64,000 nt of DNA from Jeotgalibacillus terrae. Lineage in GTDB: Bacteria; Bacillota; Bacilli; Bacillales; Jeotgalibacillaceae. This document shows positions 15,766 through 24,154 of this stretch, piece after piece. The notes below the pieces were generated by a model that saw nothing but the letters and a program-made list of their open reading frames with translations, had not been told where the DNA came from and ran no database searches. Position 1 is the first letter of the stretch. The number at the start of each line of letters is the position of its first letter. Where the stretch lies: positions 27,950-91,949 of the forward strand of contig NZ_JAFBDK010000015.1 of assembly GCF_016908195.1 (NCBI RefSeq), written 5' to 3'. The position numbers and the translations under genes were made by a program.

Positions 15766-15922
15766 CACTGATTGTCCCCCTTAGGTTACAAAATCGGTTT
15801 TATCTGGTTACAGATAAAAAGGGATCTTGTAATGTTTTATCTTACAGTATATCATTATACATTTACTATTATACACTATTTTTTGATTCTTTGCTTGAAC
15901 CTCAATTAAACGATTTTCTCTA

Positions 15923-15966
15923 TAAAAAAAAGACTGGACAATTTTTCATGTCTCAGTCTTTTTTAA
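15923..15966. terminator. Terminator downstream of the 99-aa hydrophilic protein gene
   Basis: AAAAAAGACTG (15925-15935) pairs with CAGTCTTTTTT (15954-15964); lies 85 nt past the stop of the minus-strand gene ending at 16052. Between 15766 and 16051 there is otherwise only the ydjO promoter region and no gene. Confidence 0.75.
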
Positions 15967-16051
15967 AACAAATTATAGCCTATGGTCAGAATGATGCCAT
16001 CTGGCGCTATATTATTTTTCATTTTAATTTATACATACAATATGTCTTTGA

Positions 16052-16351
16052 TTATTCTGGAGTACCCGGCCGAGGCGGCTTGCCTTCCTGATCTTCCTGC
16101 TGTTCATTATAGTATTGAACTGAAGTCTGAGCACCTTCAGACATCATTTTATCATCTTCATGAGAATAATCAGATGATTTCTCGCCTGTCTTATAATTGT
16201 CATAAGATTTTTTTGCGTCATCTACCATCTGGCTTACTCTAACTTTTGAATCTTCAAAAGCTGCTTTTGCTTTATCTCTGTTTTCTTTTTTCTTAAAATA
16301 TGCAGCACCTGCTGCACCTAACCCTAGTAATGCAAAACGTTTAAGTCCCAT
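16052..16351 (-). CDS. Hypothetical protein with N-terminal hydrophobic segment (99 aa)
   Basis: Starts MGLKRFALLGLGAAGAAYF, a short glycine/alanine-rich membrane-seeking segment, then a lysine-rich helical region (KENRDKAKAAFEDSKVRVSQ) and a disordered tail with QQEDQEGKPPRPGTPE. The layout resembles YtxH-type stress proteins, but is too short to assign. AGGAGG precedes the ATG. Divergent from another small hydrophilic gene. Confidence 0.7.
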   Translation of the reverse strand: MGLKRFALLGLGAAGAAYFKKKENRDKAKAAFEDSKVRVSQMVDDAKKSYDNYKTGEKSSDYSHEDDKMMSEGAQTSVQYYNEQQEDQEGKPPRPGTPE

Positions 16352-16497
16352 GATAAAAACCTCCTATTTAATCATATTTTATTTATTACCTTCTTTTTAG
16401 ATTTTAAAACATTTTTTATTCGGAGTTGCTACTAAGTAAGTTTTGTTGTTGAAAATAAAGGGAATTGTTAAAGTACAATGTTTAAGGAGGTGTCATC

Positions 16498-16698
16498 ATG
16501 GCTGAAAATAAGAAACACCATGACCAGCCTGATCGCGTTAAAAGTAATAAGGAGAATATTTTAGATAAACATGAAGATGAGAAGCACACTGATCCTGTCC
16601 CGGTAGAAGATCAGAAAATTGATCAGAAAAATGAGAAAAAGAAACGTAATACACAGTCTGACTCCTCTTCTGAAGGTCTGCTTGATACAGAAAAATGA
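16498..16698 (+). CDS. Highly hydrophilic small protein (66 aa)
   Basis: Almost exclusively charged and polar (K, E, D, H, Q, S) with no hydrophobic core; probably intrinsically disordered. Strong SD AAGGAGG. It has no recognisable family. The composition resembles small stress or desiccation-type proteins of bacilli, but nothing more can be claimed. Confidence 0.65.
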   Translation: MAENKKHHDQPDRVKSNKENILDKHEDEKHTDPVPVEDQKIDQKNEKKKRNTQSDSSSEGLLDTEK

Positions 16699-16791
16699 CC
16701 TTTGTATAAATAAACTGAATTGTGTTAAACTACAAATGTAGTATTCCTCTAGTCAATTGATGAACATATTTTTCATGGAGGTGTCTTAACT

Positions 16792-16953
16792 ATGAAGCGA
16801 AACCGAGATGAACTTTTAAGAGTCGATCAGCCGGAGGAAACAGTACACGTAGAAGCAGATCAGTTACTTTTAACAGGCTTGCGTGAAGATGAGGTCCAGG
16901 AAATTTATGAATACCGTGATGATGGTTGGGAATATGTAGACGAAGAATATTAA
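16792..16953 (+). CDS. Small acidic hypothetical protein (53 aa)
   Basis: ATG frame of 53 codons with GGAGGTG and 8-nt spacing. The peptide is acidic, begins MKRNRDELLRVDQPEE and ends EYRDDGWEYVDEEY. It terminates just before a strong bidirectional hairpin. A 14-bp near-palindrome ACTACAAATGTAGT lies at 16729-16742 upstream. Family not recognised. Confidence 0.68.
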   Translation: MKRNRDELLRVDQPEETVHVEADQLLLTGLREDEVQEIYEYRDDGWEYVDEEY

Positions 16954-16987
16954 GAAATCGCCTCAGTCAGTGACTGAGGCGATTTTA
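16954..16987. terminator. Bidirectional terminator
   Basis: AAATCGCCTCAGTCA (16955-16969) is the inverse of TGACTGAGGCGATTT (16971-16985); serves the 53-aa gene and the convergent SDR gene. Confidence 0.9.
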
Positions 16988-16989
16988 TG

Positions 16990-17859
16990 TTAACTTGATA
17001 CGAATGTTCCCCCATTGATATGAATAGTCTGACCTGTCATGTATGAGCTGTCATTTGACGCAAGCAATACATATGCAGGCGCAAGTTCTGCAGGTTGACC
17101 AGGTCTTTCCTGCGGGTTTTCAGCTCCAAACTCAGCCACCTTGTCACTCTCAAACGTTGAAGGGATTAATGGTGTCCAGATTGGTCCTGGGGCAACTGCA
17201 TTTACTCTGATCTTCTTTTTAGTAAGAGATTTAGCCAGAGACCTAGTAAAACTTGTAATTGCACCTTTTGTTGCCGAATAATCAATTAACTGCTCATTGC
17301 CGGCATACGCGGTAACAGAACTCGTATTAATAATACAGCTGCCCTCTTTTAAATGAGGTAATGCTGCTTTCACCAGATGAAACATTGAGAAAATGTTTGT
17401 TTTAAATGTTTTTTCAAGCTGCACAGCTGAAATGTCTTCAATTGAATACTGCGGATGCTGTTCCGCTGCATTATTAACCAGGATATCAAGTCCTGCAAAT
17501 TCTTTTACGGTTGAAGAAATGGCCAGTTTGCAGAACTCTTCATTTCCAACGTCGCCGCTCAATATCAGGCACTTTGCTCCATACGCCTGTACTTCTTCTT
17601 TTGTTTTTTTCGCATCATCATGTTCATCAAGATAAACAATTGCTACATTAGCACCTTCTTTTGCATAGGCAATTGCAGCTGCTTTTCCTATGCCGCTGTC
17701 ACCACCTGTTATTAGTGCCGTTTTTCCTTCAAGCTTGCCGCTACCTTTATAATTCTTGTCATCATGAATTGGTTCAGGATTCATAGCAGGAATCTCACCG
17801 GGCTGCTTTTCCTGATGCTGGGCCGGCTGACCATTTTTCTGTACTTTTGAAAACTCCAT
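16990..17859 (-). CDS. SDR family oxidoreductase (YhdF/YdaD type)
   Basis: A 289-aa short-chain dehydrogenase/reductase. A 45-residue N-terminal extension rich in Gln, Pro and Glu precedes the Rossmann domain, as in B. subtilis YhdF and YdaD (general stress protein 39 group). NAD(P) motif ALITGGDSGIGKAAA near residue 48, NNAAEQ, catalytic Ser in INTSSVTAY, and YSATKG with catalytic Tyr and Lys. C-terminus ends GGTFVSS as usual. The ATG at 17859 has GGAG at 8 nt; an upstream extension is not conserved. Substrate unknown. Confidence 0.92.
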   Translation of the reverse strand: MEFSKVQKNGQPAQHQEKQPGEIPAMNPEPIHDDKNYKGSGKLEGKTALITGGDSGIGKAAAIAYAKEGANVAIVYLDEHDDAKKTKEEVQAYGAKCLILSGDVGNEEFCKLAISSTVKEFAGLDILVNNAAEQHPQYSIEDISAVQLEKTFKTNIFSMFHLVKAALPHLKEGSCIINTSSVTAYAGNEQLIDYSATKGAITSFTRSLAKSLTKKKIRVNAVAPGPIWTPLIPSTFESDKVAEFGAENPQERPGQPAELAPAYVLLASNDSSYMTGQTIHINGGTFVSS

Positions 17860-17943
17860 TATATCTACTCCTTTTCCATCATTCTCTATCATCTTCTAGT
17901 ACATGTATTAACCAAAAAGCTCCAGCTGAAACCTCTTGCCAAA

Positions 17944-17975
17944 TGAAAACCGCCTGTTACACTGACAGGCGGTTT
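17944..17975 (-). terminator. Terminator of the hom-thrC-thrB operon
   Basis: ACCGCCTGT and ACAGGCGGT arms around the thrB stop codon (the stop is in the loop); T-run on the minus strand. Confidence 0.85.
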
Positions 17976-18877
17976 GATTGATGTTCAGTTATAAATGTCC
18001 CCTGATTAACGGGTTTTAACGTTAATAATTGATAGCTGCTATATTTTTCAGATAATCGATCAACTACTTCAGTCAGTTGAGTATCCTCTGTGAAAATTGA
18101 AATACACGGACCTGCTCCACTGATTGTTACAGCAAATGCTCCTGCGTCACACGCATCCTTTTTTATATCAGCCAGGTCGGGAAAAAAGTCTTCTCTGAAA
18201 GGTTCATGAAAAGCGTCTTTCATCATAACCTGTCCAGCTTTTTTGAAGTCTTTGACTGCAAAAGCGGCAACCATCACATTAGCCGCTGCACTTGATAACA
18301 CAGCATCTCTATATGGCAGATGATCGGGAAGTACACCGCGGGATTTTTTTGTTTCAAGCTCAGCATCAGGAGCCATAATCACAACAGAAAATCCCCCGAC
18401 AGGAATAGATACAGTTGTCACTTCACCATTAGCAAACCTTGAAACAGTCAGCCCTCCTGCGATAGAAGCAGAGACATTATCCGGGTGTCCTTCTATATGT
18501 GAAGCTAGTCTGATCTGTTCATCCCCTGTTAAGCTGAGATCCATCAGCCTGTTTGCAATTGATACGCCGGCTGATATAGCTGCGGCACTGCTTCCTAACC
18601 CTTTGGACAATGGGATATCAGAACTGATAGATAGAGCAGCATATGGACACTCTATCCCTACAGCAGCCGCAACTTTATTAATCGTCTTTAAGATCAGGTT
18701 TGACTGATCAGTTGGAAGATCCTGAAAGTCTTCCTGCTCATACGACACGTTCCATTGATGATCCGGTTGTACATCAATTTTTTGATAGATCGGGAGTGCA
18801 AGACCAATAGAATCAAAACCCGGTCCCAGATTTGCAGTCGAAGCAGGTGTTTTTACTGTAAAAGGTGAGAAAGTCAC
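17957..18877 (-). CDS. thrB: Homoserine kinase ThrB
   Basis: Phosphorylates homoserine, the step before threonine synthase. GHMP-kinase layout: [18 protein letters not shown] at the N-terminus, the ATP loop [13 protein letters not shown] near residue 90, and the C-terminal [14 protein letters not shown]. Length 306 aa is normal. GTG start overlapping the thrC stop by 4 nt. Last gene of hom-thrC-thrB. Confidence 0.96.
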   Translation of the reverse strand: MTFSPFTVKTPASTANLGPGFDSIGLALPIYQKIDVQPDHQWNVSYEQEDFQDLPTDQSNLILKTINKVAAAVGIECPYAALSISSDIPLSKGLGSSAAAISAGVSIANRLMDLSLTGDEQIRLASHIEGHPDNVSASIAGGLTVSRFANGEVTTVSIPVGGFSVVIMAPDAELETKKSRGVLPDHLPYRDAVLSSAAANVMVAAFAVKDFKKAGQVMMKDAFHEPFREDFFPDLADIKKDACDAGAFAVTISGAGPCISIFTEDTQLTEVVDRLSEKYSSYQLLTLKPVNQGTFITEHQSNRLSV

Positions 18878-19935
18878 AACTTCACTTCCCCTTTCAACTC
18901 ATTTCTAAGCGCTTCAATATCAGGTTTAATAACAAGCGGTTCGAGGTCAGAAACGTTAATAGCAGTTTCGGGATCTTTTAAACCGTTACCTGTCAGAACA
19001 GCAGTGATAGTTGAACCTTTTTCTATTTCTCCTGCTTCAAGGCGTTTCATAATTGAAGCAATCGGTGCACAGGATGCTGGTTCTGCAAATACACCTTCAC
19101 GTTTTGCAATTAATTGATAAGCCTTTAGAATCTCTTCATCAGTAACCTCTAATATATGACCATTTGACTCTTCTAATGCATTCAATGCGAGCTGCCAGCT
19201 TGCCGGATGTCCGATGCGGATTGCTGTAGCTACAGTTTCAGGTTTGTCGAATACGCGTCCATGCACGATCGGAGCCGCTCCGGAAGCCTGGGCACCTAGA
19301 AGTTTTGGTTTGCTGCCCCCGTGCTTTGCATGATACTCACTGAATCCCTTCCAGTAAGCTGAGATATTACCTGCATTACCAACCGGCAGCGCAAGAATAT
19401 CCGGAGCCTGTCCTAACTGATCAATCAGTTCAAGCGCAGCAGTTTTCTGCCCTTCAAGTCTATATGGATTTACTGAATTAACTAAAGTAATATCCTCTTC
19501 TTCACTGATTTTTCTTACAAGATTCAGAGCTTCATCGAAATTTCCTTCAATTGAAATGATTTCAGCACCGTACATACGTGCCTGAGCCAGTTTTCCAAGG
19601 GCGATTTTTCCTTCTGGTATAACAACAATCGTTCTCAAGCCCGCTCTCGCTCCATATGCTGCTGCAGCTGCTGAAGTATTACCTGTAGAAGCACAGATGA
19701 TCGCTTTACTTCCTTCTTCTTTTGCTTTAGCTACAGCCATTACCATTCCCCGGTCTTTAAAAGACCCGGTAGGATTTGTCCCTTCAGTCTTTACATATAA
19801 GTTAATACCCCATTCTTCAGAAAGGTTTTCCATAAAGATCAATGGAGTATTTCCTTCATTCAGGCTCAGCTTTGGTGTCTGGTCTGTTACAGGGAGCCAT
19901 TCTTTATATTGTTCAATTAATCCAAGCCATCTCAT
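18874..19935 (-). CDS. thrC: Threonine synthase ThrC
   Basis: PLP enzyme forming threonine from O-phosphohomoserine. PLP lysine in [10 protein letters not shown] near residue 59, the [17 protein letters not shown] block and the phosphate-binding [12 protein letters not shown]. The 353-aa length is the short Bacillus-type enzyme. The ATG overlaps the hom stop by one base (TAATG); the end overlaps thrB by 4 nt, so all three genes are translationally coupled. Confidence 0.96.
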   Translation of the reverse strand: MRWLGLIEQYKEWLPVTDQTPKLSLNEGNTPLIFMENLSEEWGINLYVKTEGTNPTGSFKDRGMVMAVAKAKEEGSKAIICASTGNTSAAAAAYGARAGLRTIVVIPEGKIALGKLAQARMYGAEIISIEGNFDEALNLVRKISEEEDITLVNSVNPYRLEGQKTAALELIDQLGQAPDILALPVGNAGNISAYWKGFSEYHAKHGGSKPKLLGAQASGAAPIVHGRVFDKPETVATAIRIGHPASWQLALNALEESNGHILEVTDEEILKAYQLIAKREGVFAEPASCAPIASIMKRLEAGEIEKGSTITAVLTGNGLKDPETAINVSDLEPLVIKPDIEALRNELKGEVKL

Positions 19936-21233
19936 TAACGGTCTCCCCCTTCCACTCTATATTGACTGATGATGTTTTTCACAACATCAGACTGTTTCAA
20001 TTCTTCTACAATTTTATGATGATTTTTTCTTGAGACAGGATGAGTAATTAAGATAACCTCAGCTTCTCCTTCCTGTTCCCCGGGACGCTGAATAATTGAA
20101 CTTAAGCTCGCTTCGTACTTGCCATAGATATCAGTGAGTGCTGAAAATACTCCGATCTTATCCTTTACAAGTAAGCGGTGAAAGAACTGTGCATGCTGCT
20201 GGTCTTCCTGCTTAATTTTCCGTTCATTTACATAATCAATATGTCGTGCTCCTGCAACACCGAGTAAAATGTTACGGCACGCAGCAATGACATCTGATAC
20301 GACTGAAGTAGCTGTAGGCATTGATCCGGCACCCGGTCCATAGAACATCGTTTCTCCTACTGCATCTCCATAAACATACACAGCGTTATATTCATTCCTG
20401 ACTGCAGCAAGCGGATGGGATGATTTCAGGAAGACAGGTTCTACTGCAACATCTACGCCTTCTTCATCCTTCTCGGCAAATCCGAGCATTTTCACGCTGT
20501 ATCCGAATTGTTCAGCAAGTGACATATCTTCAGCTGTAATATTCGTCATGCCGGTTACTTCGACATCATCGAGATATACTTCCATTGAAAAAGCCAGCGT
20601 AGCAAGGATCGCCATTTTTCGTGCAGCGTCGAGCCCTTCTACATCTGAAGTAGGATCACTTTCAGCAAATCCGAGAGCCTGTGCTTCTTTCAGTGCATCT
20701 TCATAACTCCAGCCTTCTTCTTTCATTTTTGTAAGAATATAGTTTGTTGTGCCATTTACGATACCCATTATAGTAGAAATGCGGTCTGATGCCAGTCCAT
20801 CTTCAAGTGTTCGGATAATCGGAATTCCACCTGCAACACTTGCTTCATAATAAAGATCTGCATGATGTTCTTCAGCTAACTTCAATAAAGAGTGGCCATG
20901 CAGTGCCATCAGATCTTTATTGGCAGTGATGACCGCTTTACCTGCCCTGAGTGATTGCTCGATCGCCTGATGCGCTTCTTCAATACCACCCATCACTTCG
21001 ACAATGACTTTGATTGATTCATCATTAACTACATCATCTACGACGGTTGTCAGTTCACTGCCATTAGTATCAATATCACGGTATTTTTCAGGGTCTCTTA
21101 CTGCAATTTTCTTTATTTTCACGTCAGCTCCCAGCTTCTGAGACAGCTGTTTTTCATTTTCTTTGATGATCGTTGCGACCCCGCTGCCGACTGTTCCGAA
21201 TCCAAGCATTCCTACATTAATTTGTTTCTCCAT
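19935..21233 (-). CDS. hom: Homoserine dehydrogenase
   Basis: Reduces aspartate semialdehyde to homoserine. Rossmann motif [10 protein letters not shown] near residue 11, catalytic core [11 protein letters not shown] and [28 protein letters not shown] [13 protein letters not shown], and a C-terminal ACT domain (about residues 345-430) for threonine feedback. The ATG at 21233 has AGGTG at 7 nt and gives 432 aa, the standard length; a 22-codon upstream extension is not expected. First gene of the threonine operon. Confidence 0.96.
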   Translation of the reverse strand: MEKQINVGMLGFGTVGSGVATIIKENEKQLSQKLGADVKIKKIAVRDPEKYRDIDTNGSELTTVVDDVVNDESIKVIVEVMGGIEEAHQAIEQSLRAGKAVITANKDLMALHGHSLLKLAEEHHADLYYEASVAGGIPIIRTLEDGLASDRISTIMGIVNGTTNYILTKMKEEGWSYEDALKEAQALGFAESDPTSDVEGLDAARKMAILATLAFSMEVYLDDVEVTGMTNITAEDMSLAEQFGYSVKMLGFAEKDEEGVDVAVEPVFLKSSHPLAAVRNEYNAVYVYGDAVGETMFYGPGAGSMPTATSVVSDVIAACRNILLGVAGARHIDYVNERKIKQEDQQHAQFFHRLLVKDKIGVFSALTDIYGKYEASLSSIIQRPGEQEGEAEVILITHPVSRKNHHKIVEELKQSDVVKNIISQYRVEGGDR

Positions 21234-21298
21234 AAATAAGCACCTGCTTTCAATACATTGTACGAGATAAAAAGACATTTGTTTTTGATATACGGACA

Positions 21299-21327
21299 AT
21301 TATAGCTGTGAGATCAGGAGCTGACAA
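21299..21327 (-). promoter_or_regulatory. Sigma-A promoter of hom-thrC-thrB
   Basis: Minus strand TTGTCA (21327-21322), 17-bp spacer, TATAAT (21304-21299); start of transcription near 21292, leader about 60 nt. No T-box or other leader element seen. Confidence 0.85.
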
Positions 21328-21360
21328 CCCATTAATCTGAACTTTTTCACTAATCTGATA

Positions 21361-21374
21361 AGCAAACGCTTACA
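21361..21374 (-). promoter_or_regulatory. Candidate CcpA cre site upstream of hom
   Basis: TGTAAGCGTTTGCT on the minus strand matches every position of TGWAARCGYTWNCW. It is centred about 75 bp upstream of the predicted hom start of transcription, a position compatible with CcpA activation; it could also serve the divergent membrane-protein gene. Confidence 0.6.
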
Positions 21375-21447
21375 TCTGTCACTTTACTGTGGAAGACAGC
21401 ACTTTAATGTGAGAAACTAGTAAAAGAATCGTCTGGGAGTGAACAAG

Positions 21448-21768
21448 TTGATCAAATTTTTGAATCTGTCAATTACAGCAATCAGTATCCTATTAGTTAA
21501 TGTAGTTCTTATGTTCATATTGAATGCCGGTTTTATTGAAGTGTCTTTTTTTGCAGGAATTCTGAGTATCGTTGTCATCAGGTTCTTTACTTCACCCGGT
21601 AATTACGCTAAGGCGAACCGTCAGCCTACTCAGTCATCTTTAACGACTGTTCAGTTTGGAGATAAAACAAAATATCTTTATCCGAAATTAATCGAAGGAA
21701 CCAGCCTTGTCTATACTGCACTCTCACTTGCAGCAATATTTGTGGCATACTATGAATATTTAATATGA
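21448..21768 (+). CDS. Small membrane protein, possibly DUF3899
   Basis: A 106-aa protein with helices near residues 5-30, 33-50 and 80-104 and a polar middle (SPGNYAKANRQPTQSS). The TTG at 21448 has GGGAG at 8 nt; the GTG at 21439 overlaps that SD. The FFAGILSIVVIRFFTSPGN stretch is what makes me suspect DUF3899, but I am not certain. Divergent from hom. Function unknown. Confidence 0.7.
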   Translation: MIKFLNLSITAISILLVNVVLMFILNAGFIEVSFFAGILSIVVIRFFTSPGNYAKANRQPTQSSLTTVQFGDKTKYLYPKLIEGTSLVYTALSLAAIFVAYYEYLI

Positions 21769-21769
21769 C

Positions 21770-21801
21770 AAAAACAGCACATTAGGTAGTGTGCTGTTTT
21801 T
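21770..21801 (+). terminator. Terminator
   Basis: AAAAACAGCACA (21770-21781) pairs with TGTGCTGTTTTT (21790-21801). Confidence 0.9.
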
Positions 21802-21857
21802 GTTTGATTCTTACAGGGTATAGCAGGTTAGAAGCGCACGCGAGGAGGCACAAAATA

Positions 21858-22286
21858 ATGGTCAATGACCCATGGTTCATGGCTGTACTCGACACAAGGC
21901 CGAGCAACTATGAAGGATATCGTTACAGCGTCTGCTTTATCAATCAGTCTGATAGTAAAATCGACCAGCTTTCTTATACTGTTTCAGGACAGATAGAAGC
22001 ATATCATCAGCCAATCACAGCTGAAGAGACAAGAGCACTTGGTGAATTAAACCCTAAGTATGTAGTAGAAATTGAACATGTCCCAAAAAACGGTTTTATA
22101 GGGGATTTAACCTATACATTTGAAATTAAAAGTGGTCCTCGAAAAGAGCTTTTGCGTTTTCATATTCCAAAACATTTAAATGGGGCTGCATTTTCAATCT
22201 ATGACCTGCCGATCGTTCATCAGAGAGGCTATTTCTTTTTAGGTCAACATTATAATACAAGGAGAGAGACAAATGAACCTGAATGA
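21858..22286 (+). CDS. Hypothetical protein, first gene of a flavoprotein operon
   Basis: A 142-aa soluble protein, aromatic-rich and apparently mostly beta (YEGYRYSVCFINQSDSKIDQL, PKYVVEIEHVP, LTYTFEIKSGP). No signal peptide, no known motif. The ATG at 21858 has GAGGAGG at 9 nt; a longer upstream frame overlaps the preceding terminator and is not used. Its end overlaps the DUF1499 gene by 14 nt, so it is part of a three-gene operon with a mercuric-reductase-like enzyme. Confidence 0.78.
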   Translation: MVNDPWFMAVLDTRPSNYEGYRYSVCFINQSDSKIDQLSYTVSGQIEAYHQPITAEETRALGELNPKYVVEIEHVPKNGFIGDLTYTFEIKSGPRKELLRFHIPKHLNGAAFSIYDLPIVHQRGYFFLGQHYNTRRETNEPE

Positions 22287-22653
22287 CAGATTAGAAAGCG
22301 GAAAGCTTTTACCTCTGAAAGATAAACCAAACAATGTATCAACGCAGACAGATCATGACGATAAACGGATGGAGCCCTTCCCTTACAGAGGCTCAAAAGA
22401 AGAATCAAAAAAGAGAATTAAATCCATTCTTGAATCAATGAACAACATCGTTATTAAGAATGAGAATGATCACATGGTCTATGCGATTGCAACCTCATCA
22501 TTTTTCAAGTTTAAGGATGACATTGATTTTCTGTTTTCAGATGAAGAAAAGGTGATTCACTACCGTTCAGCTTCACGTGTGGGCTATTCAGATATGGGCG
22601 TTAATAAAAAGCGGATGAACACCATTCGCGAATTGTATATGGAGGAGATTTGA
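22273..22653 (+). CDS. DUF1499 family protein
   Basis: A 126-aa protein whose C-terminal two thirds fit DUF1499: RGSKEESKKRIKSILESM, then DDIDFLFSDEEKVIHYRSASRVGYSDMGVNKKRM, where the R-S-x-S-R-x-G-x-x-D-x-G-x-N core is conserved. The family is of unknown function and is often encoded near electron-transfer or membrane genes. No lipobox or signal peptide here. AAGGAGAG precedes the ATG; the stop overlaps the next start (TGATG). Confidence 0.82.
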   Translation: MNLNDRLESGKLLPLKDKPNNVSTQTDHDDKRMEPFPYRGSKEESKKRIKSILESMNNIVIKNENDHMVYAIATSSFFKFKDDIDFLFSDEEKVIHYRSASRVGYSDMGVNKKRMNTIRELYMEEI

Positions 22654-24119
22654 TGGAAAGGTATCAGGCAGTCATTATAGGAGGAGGGTCTGCAGGAATG
22701 ACTGCAGCTTCCGGTATGGCATCACTCGGCGCAAAAGTAGCATTAATTGAAAAAAGAGATTCACTCGGAGGAGACTGCCTTCACTTTGGGTGTGTCCCGT
22801 CTAAAGCTTTAATTAAAACAGCCAATATGAGTCATGATATGTATGAAGCAGCTGATCTGCTTGGACTGTCAATCAGCGGTGAGTTAAGCTTTGAAAAAGT
22901 AAAGCAGCGCATTGATAACGCAAGAGACACCATACAGTCTCACGACAGAAGTGACCGGTTTACTGAACTTGGAGCTGACGTATATTTCGGGGAAGCTTCT
23001 TTTGAGTCAGACCATATCATTAATATTGATAATGAAACATCCATTTATGCAGATAAAGTAGTCATCGCAACCGGATCAAAACCTGTTATTCCACCTATTG
23101 ACGGGATTGAGACAGTTCCTTATGTCACAAATGAATCGATTTTTGAGTTACCTTCCCTGCCAGGTAAGCTCGGCGTTATTGGAGGTGGTACAGTTGGACT
23201 TGAAATGGCTCAGGCATTTTCAAGACTCGGCTCTGAGGTCACTGTTTTTGAAGGAGCAGATAAGTTGTTTTCAAAGGAAGATCAGGATATTTCGAGGTTC
23301 ATGGAAAATGAAATATCAAAAGAACTTGAAATAAAATTAAATGCGAAAGTTATCACCGCAGCCTACCAGAGTGAAAAATCCGTTCTTACAGTAGAACAAA
23401 AGGGTCAGAAAACAGATTACGAATTTGATGTGATCCTGGTTGCTGCCGGGAGAAAACCTGCGATCGATTCTCTTAACCTCGAAAATGCAGGAGTTGAAAA
23501 AGTAAAAGGTTTTATTCATACTGATGCCACCTTCAGAACTTCCAGACCGCATATTTTTGCTGTTGGGGATACAATTAATACACTTCCATTCACACATGCT
23601 GCCGGTGAAGAGGCAAAAACAGTTGTATCTAACGTGTTATTCGGCCTAAGGAACAAGCTTGACCACAGCAATACACCATGGGTAACCTTTACTGTTCCTG
23701 AAGTATTTCATCTGGGTATGACAGAACAGGAAGCAAAAGATCAGAATATCGATTATAAAGTTTTCAGAGCTCATCTGAATAAAGTTGACCGTTTTATTAC
23801 AGCACACGAAACTAGAGGTTTTGTAAAATTTATTACTGATAAAAAGGGCTATATTCTAGGGGCTCACGCTGCAGGTACAGATGCGGGTGAATGGATGCAG
23901 CTCGCTGTATTTGCGAAGAAGAATAAGATGAAAGTCGGTACATTGTCCAGAATGGTTTATACCTATCCTGTTAAAGCCGGTGCAGTCCAAAAAGCCGCTG
24001 ATGTATACTGGAGAGAAAAGCTCTTTGATGGACCGGTTCCTAAGCTGACGAAAAAGCTGTTTGAACTGAAATACAAGTTGACGAATTCGGGGAAACAGGA
24101 AGAACAATACGAGCATTAA
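22653..24119 (+). CDS. Mercuric-reductase-like FAD/NAD(P)-dependent disulfide oxidoreductase
   Basis: A 488-aa class I pyridine nucleotide-disulfide oxidoreductase. FAD motif VIIGGGSAGMTAA at the N-terminus, redox-active disulfide GGDCLHFGCVPSK near residue 42-47, NAD(P) motif LGVIGGGTVGLEMAQ near 170, and FAVGDTI; the C-terminal dimerisation domain has TVPEVFHLGMTE. It lacks the N-terminal heavy-metal-associated domain and the C-terminal vicinal cysteines of true MerA, and no merR or transport genes are near, so mercury reduction is unlikely; the substrate is unknown. ATG at 22653 with GGAGGAG upstream, coupled to the DUF1499 gene. Confidence 0.88.
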   Translation: MERYQAVIIGGGSAGMTAASGMASLGAKVALIEKRDSLGGDCLHFGCVPSKALIKTANMSHDMYEAADLLGLSISGELSFEKVKQRIDNARDTIQSHDRSDRFTELGADVYFGEASFESDHIINIDNETSIYADKVVIATGSKPVIPPIDGIETVPYVTNESIFELPSLPGKLGVIGGGTVGLEMAQAFSRLGSEVTVFEGADKLFSKEDQDISRFMENEISKELEIKLNAKVITAAYQSEKSVLTVEQKGQKTDYEFDVILVAAGRKPAIDSLNLENAGVEKVKGFIHTDATFRTSRPHIFAVGDTINTLPFTHAAGEEAKTVVSNVLFGLRNKLDHSNTPWVTFTVPEVFHLGMTEQEAKDQNIDYKVFRAHLNKVDRFITAHETRGFVKFITDKKGYILGAHAAGTDAGEWMQLAVFAKKNKMKVGTLSRMVYTYPVKAGAVQKAADVYWREKLFDGPVPKLTKKLFELKYKLTNSGKQEEQYEH

Positions 24120-24148
24120 AAAAAGCAGCCGCTGTGGCTGCTTTTTTA
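24117..24148. terminator. Bidirectional terminator
   Basis: AAAAAAGCAGCC (24119-24130), GCTGT loop, GGCTGCTTTTTT (24136-24147); between the flavoprotein operon and the convergent pro operon. Confidence 0.93.
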
Positions 24149-24154
24149 TTTGTA

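Noticed and set aside
15510..16091. A 193-codon plus-strand frame
   Set aside because: It runs antisense through ydjO, its terminator and an AT-rich gap, has no SD and unusual composition; ydjO on the other strand has a clear family match.
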